64,000 nucleotides of DNA from Saccharina japonica. Lineage: Eukaryota > Sar > Phaeophyceae > Laminariales > Laminariaceae. The stretch is taken from the NCBI GenBank assembly GCA_008828725.1, contig MEHQ01002400.1:334217-398216 (forward strand). The letters run 5' to 3'. The notes under the pieces are model-generated. The model was not told where the DNA came from and made no database searches. It saw nothing but the letters and a program-made list of their open reading frames with translations. The translations under genes and the position numbers were made by a program. Shown piece after piece: positions 62,001 to 64,000 of this stretch (its first letter is position 1; each line of letters starts with the position of its first letter).

Positions 62001-62310
62001 ATAAAAATACGAGTATAAATATATATATATATATATATGCCCCTTTCCCCCCCTACCAAACGTACCGTGGCATGACTCTCGGTGTTTGCGCGGTTTACGC
62101 TCATTGTGCAGGTTCGTCATTGCTCCAGGGGGGGCTGCTGCTGCTGCTGGGGAGAACGGCTCGCCCGCGGCTGCGGCGGCGGGGGCTGCAGCGGCAGGGG
62201 CGACGCCGAGGGCCGCGATAGGCTCCACTCCTGGGCCTGCGGCCCCGGGGAGTAAGGCGTCGGGGGCCGAGAAACTGCGGCAGCTTGGCGTGGAAGTCTT
62301 CGACAAGTGA
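50070..62310 (+). CDS. Six-exon gene of unknown function with Ala-rich C-terminus
   Basis: Exons 50070-50406, 55225-55356, 56333-56395, 58627-58793, 59246-59275 and 62112-62310, all with GT..AG borders. Phases agree from the second exon on. Exon 1 opens MEGHGLVNTSAPTQGTPG and becomes Gly-rich. The end of exon 1 that splices in phase (QDGLQLSALFVHRALMVFRR) is in a different frame from its start, separated by a G10 run at 50330-50340, so a one-base homopolymer error is likely. Exon 2 gives RVFAPPVDFREEQLGEGTTL and ANVLRVLSAMVTPDQ. Exon 3 gives VMEVKQPVLDKAGASISFCQ. Exon 4 gives DSIHLYRDGGFTKPDLEALV and ends in phase 2. The 30-bp exon 5 gives SDLLDKKSGHR. Exon 6 gives FVIAPGG, an Ala/Gly/Pro stretch, and EKLRQLGVEVFDK before TGA. 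A GTGAGA donor overlapping the stop could extend the gene to the right. I do not recognise the family. Confidence 0.5.
50450..50622 (-). mobile_element. tRNA-derived SINE, 3' part
   Basis: The plus strand shows the T-tail TTTTTTTGTTTTTTTTTCCA, then ATCCCATTTATTATC, then GTCGTAACTCAGATCCGGGG, then GTTCTTGCCTTGATTTTTAT and CGCGCAGAGGGTTCAGCC. It lies in the first intron, 45 bp after the donor. Confidence 0.85.
51180..52782. mobile_element. Inverted pair of copia-like gag fragments
   Basis: Left arm 51180-52044 reads plus and right arm 52045-52782 is its inverse, with almost no spacer (the centre is AACTTTGAAGTT). The left arm has an extra segment of about 120 bp (51208-51325). The arms are similar but not identical (for example GAAGATTTTGCGG against GAAGAGTTTGCGG). 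The plus frame starts MEHATGNTTTNSNLINAVRG at 51462 and continues with segments such as AILSMQRP-type, GRGAMQELEEKYLRATNE and DKDPDHYIMKATKIRSRLAA across frameshifts. This is the pattern of a Ty1/copia-type Gag capsid region. No protease, integrase or RT is present. It is intronic in the six-exon gene. Confidence 0.8.
52978..53330 (-). mobile_element. 5'-truncated LINE copy
   Basis: The minus strand encodes RKIDECDMEKF, GDRWWSQATKQGGD, NTWKQRNERRNVGG and QMTKARN, then the terminus and a C-run. It is more diverged from the long copy than 15797-16123. Confidence 0.88.
53333..53412 (-). mobile_element. LINE 3'-end fragment
   Basis: The plus strand shows GGGGTGCGGACTCATTTGTT, GCCTCAGCCATTTGACCATG and CATCCCTTTCGAGACGGAGG. 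Its C-tail abuts the 5' end of the neighbouring LINE copy. Confidence 0.8.
53560..54730. repeat. AGATCATCTACAGAT satellite and flanking dispersed repeat
   Basis: A 15-bp unit GATAGATCATCTACA repeats about 25 times at 54160-54530, and a related ATCTGTAGATGATCTAGATC unit at 53820-53960 runs in the opposite sense. The right flank (CCTAGCCTGCCGTTATGAGA, GATCCAACCCAGGGAACATG) matches 871-1085. Because 15 is a multiple of 3, the array gives spurious long open frames on both strands. Confidence 0.88.
54740..55224. other. T-rich intron end before exon 55225
   Basis: CGTTTTTTTGTTTTCGTTTT-type sequence, possibly an extended pyrimidine tract, ending TGCTTAGCAG at the exon acceptor. Long low-complexity frames here are not coding. 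Confidence 0.6.
55388..55752. repeat. Palindromic MITE amplified as about four 78-bp units
   Basis: GGGGTGGGCTAATGTAGTAA, ATAGGACCTACGGTACACAC and AAAAACCTATATATTTAGAT repeat at 55457, 55530 and 55604. The array is bounded by the MITE's left end (GGGGGGCCATAGTAAATAGG, 55389) and right end (GGTCCTATTTACTGCGGTCC, 55725). Confidence 0.8.
55992..56198. mobile_element. (GGGTC)n minisatellite element with inverted ends
   Basis: CCAGGGCTCTCTCTTCACGG at the left. Plus-strand GGGTCGGGTCGGGTCGGGCT then switches to ACCCGACCCGACCCCACCCG, ending CCCATGAACAGG. The two strand orientations make a large hairpin. Confidence 0.7.
56640..56736 (-). mobile_element. LINE 3'-end fragment with poly-C tail
   Basis: G-run of about 18, GCGTACTGCATTTGTTGCTT, CCATTGACCACGCATCCCTT and GAGACGGAGCACCGTTCCTA on the plus strand. 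Confidence 0.88.
56848..57195 (+). mobile_element. tRNA-derived SINE, full length with A-rich tail
   Basis: The tRNA-like head has GTCGCCCCGGTGGGCTAGCA (A box TGGGCTAGCAGG) and GAGTTCGAGCCCCG (B box). The core is CCCCGAATCTGAGTTACGAC, then the tail AATAAATGGGATGGG and A7GAAAGA9. It differs from the 4920 copy in the middle of the head, suggesting two subfamilies. Confidence 0.88.
57424..57793. mobile_element. (GGGTC)n minisatellite element with inverted ends
   Basis: Left CCAGGGCTCTTCACGAGCCA, then GGGTC pentamers on the plus strand with spacers AGAAAGTCTTTGAAATCTCA and CGGATCGG. It then switches at 57722 to ACCCG pentamers and ends CCCGACCCGTGAAGAGTC. Confidence 0.8.
58010..58626. repeat. 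110-bp tandem array containing a copy of the next exon's 5' edge
   Basis: About six units of TTAGACCGCACTTTTTCTCC, TTTGGCATATAGCCCTTAGT, TGGACCGCACTTTTT and ACCGCTATAGGACCGCACGG followed by GGAGTCTAGTT. The last unit's ATAGGACCGCACGGGGAGTC is the acceptor and first codons of the exon at 58627. Confidence 0.85.
59093..59216. mobile_element. Palindromic TATTACGGGGGACC MITE, complete
   Basis: ATTACGGGGGACCATAGTAA at the left is mirrored by TTTACTGTGGTCCCCCGTAT at the right, with AACTATATATTTCCCTATTT in the centre. It lies 30 bp upstream of the 30-bp exon. Confidence 0.88.
59276..59430. other. Intron start with GGGTC-type words
   Basis: After the GTGTCG donor, CCTGGTTGGGTCATGACCCG and GGGACGGACC.GTGAGGTACG words resemble a degenerate (GGGTC)n element. 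An open frame TREWDPQIQRADTALEKTCL overlaps it but lacks splice sites in the right phase. Confidence 0.4.
59780..60960 (-). other. Repeat-poor patch with possible decayed coding sequence
   Basis: Minus-strand open segments include DKFFAFSPECCCWVGVDDVT and GAFIVCLIVEDPFNVERFLI (60074-60313), and RAFLAVGVDGNVHLTFVRGG (about 60700). They lie in different frames with no good splice sites between them. It may be a decayed gene or element copy inside the last intron. I cannot name it. Confidence 0.25.
60967..61088. mobile_element. Palindromic TATTACGGGGGACC MITE
   Basis: ATTACGGGGGACCTATAGTA at the left and GTTGGTCCCTCGTAATAG at the right. The internal order is reversed relative to the 59093 copy. 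Confidence 0.8.
61190..61285 (+). mobile_element. TTAACCCATTCAGAAC MITE
   Basis: AACCCATTCAGAACTGAAAA, CACTAATTCCTAGTAGTTTG and GGGGGACCAGTTCTAAAGGG then GTTAA. Confidence 0.85.
61310..61987. mobile_element. (GGGTC)n minisatellite elements flanking an AT-rich segment
   Basis: GGGTC runs at 61377-61500 and 61816-61935, with spacer words AAAATCTCACGGG, and a right end GGCCCGTGAACAGCCCTGG at 61969-61987. A GGGGTTAGGGTTAGGGG telomere-like tract is at 61676-61692. Confidence 0.7.
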
Positions 62311-62554
62311 GAGCGGGTCGGTGGTACCTTGGTAAACCCCTTTTCGGGTAGGGGTTTTGAGTCGCCGACTGCTGTAGTTGTCAAGGTGGTGGTTCATGTG
62401 CATACGAAGTATCATACGTACGTATTGACAGTTAGCTGCGGGCGGTAATTTTGGTAGGGCTGTGATTTTTGCCGACTGACGCGAGCTATATACGATAATA
62501 GAGGTACGAGCACTTTTTTGGCCGTTTTTTTTTCTGAACAAAGGAGCTCCTTAA

Positions 62555-62735
62555 CCCCTCAACCCATTCAGAACTGAAAAATGTATCCCACACTAATTCC
62601 AAGTAGTTTTTCCCCAAAAACAGGGGACCGGTTCTTAAGGGGTTAAGAACCGGTCCCACGAATTTGGGGACAAAACACTTGGAATTAGTGTAGTGTGGGA
62701 CGTTTTTTTTCCGTTCTGAATGAGTTAACCTGAAA
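62555..62735. mobile_element. Two TTAACCC MITEs in head-to-head inversion
   Basis: AACCCATTCAGAACTGAAAA..GGTTCTTAAGGGGTTAA (62565-62645) is followed at once by its inverse, AAGAACCGGTCCCACGAATT..CCGTTCTGAATGAGTTAA. The pair forms an approximately 85-bp-arm hairpin. Confidence 0.88.
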
Positions 62736-62739
62736 TCGT

Positions 62740-63220
62740 CGGAATTTCACTATTTTGTTGCCAATACGAGCTGGTTCCACGAAAAGGCGTAAAATTCCAC
62801 CTTCAGCAAATACCAAACAGAATACACTGCTGTTTTTTGCAACACTAAATATATCTACACGACCGCATGAACAAGGGGAACACATCGGTGAAGCGATTTG
62901 TTGTAGTGCGAGTTGTCGTTCGCGAGATATGGACATTGTCGTACTACTTAAGGAGGAGGCGCTATTTCATATAGAGATGATATTCCTATAGTTAAATCAA
63001 GATACTTTGAAATCAGGCCATATATCCGTCAGTACGTCGACATATTCGACACTAGACATGTTGACATGATCGCATCAACAAAAGGAAGACGTTCGTGACA
63101 CCTTTGTTGATTTGCAAGCCGTGAGGGGCTGTTATAAGAAACGCCTCCCAAAGTACTAGAACAATGTATGAAGCAATTTTGGTACCTTAGGGGAATATTT
63201 ACTCCTCACGGGAATCGTTT
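62740..63220. other. Non-coding stretch, nothing recognised
   Basis: Mixed AT-leaning sequence with CGCATGAACAAGGGGAACAC and CGCATCAACAAAAGGAAGAC as a weak direct repeat (about 62863 and 63070). No coding signal. Confidence 0.35.
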
Positions 63221-63496
63221 TTGCGCTTTGGTTTTTGAGAGTTGTAACACGAACATTTGACACGGTTGTGCGCAACAAAATTACAAAACAACTAGCGCCT
63301 GGCGTTTTTTTAAAATAAATAAATGCATGTGCATGAGGGACGGTCAAAGTTGCCAAATAAATCAGAAAATATGGAAAAGTGTACCTAAAGAACGAAAAAA
63401 AAAAGAAAAAAAAGGCCAGGCATACGTTTTGTCTTCGTGTTGTGACGCAAATCCCTGCCAAGTTTCGTTTCCCAACTCTCAAAAACCAAAGCGCAA
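63221..63496. mobile_element. MITE with TTTGCGCTTTGG..GAGAGTTG inverted ends
   Basis: The left GCGCTTTGGTTTTTGAGAGT followed by TG (63223-63244) is perfectly mirrored by CAACTCTC then AAAAACCAAAGCGC (63473-63494). No coding content. Confidence 0.85.
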
Positions 63497-63705
63497 AGTT
63501 GCGAAGGGGTAAAGCTCTGGCTGTCTCTGGAACCAGCTCGTATTTATTTCATTTTATAGTTCATCGGGTACGTATAGTCCGTGCAGATTTTTTTTTTCTA
63601 CATTTTCCCCAGCACTTAAGGAACATGTTTCTCCTGGTATCGATACGCGATCGAAATTTCGAAAGCACCTCAAAAACGCTTGATCTTCCGCGCAGGTGTT
63701 TCTGG

Positions 63706-63992
63706 GGGGGGGGGGGGGGTGTACTCATGTTGTGCACGGCCGTAGTCATATGACCATAGACCCTCGCATCCCTACAATGCCGGGACGGAGCGCGTTGGGT
63801 TTTCACCAACCAGGCAGACATTGCTTGCACCAAGCGCGAAACGCCGTGAGGTATTGGGCGAGTCGCATGGAGGGTGAGCTGCATCCTGCTAAGAACCGCC
63901 TCTGAGGCGGACTTGCATATGGACGACAGCTTCAATGAGTTAATTTAATTTCTGGTGTGGCCACTTCCGGAGACAGCAATGGGTTTTACTAT
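63706..63992 (-). mobile_element. Poly-C-tailed SINE, full length
   Basis: G13 run, GTACTCATGTTGTGCACGGC, CCCTCGCATCCCTACAATGC, TTCACCAACCAGGCAGACAT, GTCGCATGGAGGGTGAGCTG and GGCCACTTCCGGAGACAGCA on the plus strand. It is one of the best preserved copies. Confidence 0.9.
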
Positions 63993-64000
63993 GTAACTGC

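Overview
The window is nuclear DNA of an intron-rich eukaryote. Genes are split into short exons (30 to 480 bp) with GT..AG introns that often begin GTGAG, GTGCG or GTAAG and are one to several kb long. There are no bacterial-style operons or ribosome binding sites. Long introns, the GTGCGT-type donors and TTAGGG-like tracts would fit a photosynthetic stramenopile such as a brown alga, but nothing here proves the lineage. Most of the sequence is repeats: a non-LTR retrotransposon with a poly-C tail, SINEs of two kinds, many small inverted-repeat elements (MITEs), minisatellites and a copia-like gag fragment.

Layout. 1575-12333 (minus) is a complete ten-exon gene for a Lys/Ser/His-rich nuclear protein with a conserved C-terminal domain. 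It is divergently paired, 208 bp apart, with a plus-strand HMG-box gene starting at 12542 (exons to at least 20403). Two plus-strand exons encoding a DUF971 (GBBH-like N-terminal) domain lie at 19791-19874 and 21857-22027, interdigitated with the HMG exons. 22-28.7 kb is repeat-rich with one orphan exon (27325-27420). 28760-33784 (plus) carries the last three exons of a POLE4/Dpb4/NF-YC-type histone-fold protein ending in a PCNA-box-like tail. 35.0-38.3 kb is a compositionally different block with tRNA-like fragments and GC-rich palindromes. 40364-40556 is a first exon with a mitochondrial-type leader. 45.5-49.8 kb is a near full-length LINE with disabled ORF2. 50070-62310 (plus) is a six-exon gene of unknown function with a 30-bp microexon. 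A copia-like gag fragment forms a near-perfect inverted pair at 51180-52782.

Two stretches (31352-32066 against 32096 onward, and 40460-42475 against 42477 onward) are near-identical direct duplications that meet at N positions. They look like unmerged contig overlaps rather than biology.

The coding genes suggest chromatin and replication housekeeping functions (HMG box, histone fold with PIP-like tail, RS/K-rich nuclear protein). The most unusual signals are the interleaved HMG and DUF971 exons, the poly-C-tailed LINE/SINE system that inserts head-to-tail into its own tails, exon-edge copies repeated inside introns, the gag inverted repeat, and a strongly over-represented palindrome TACCWGGTA.
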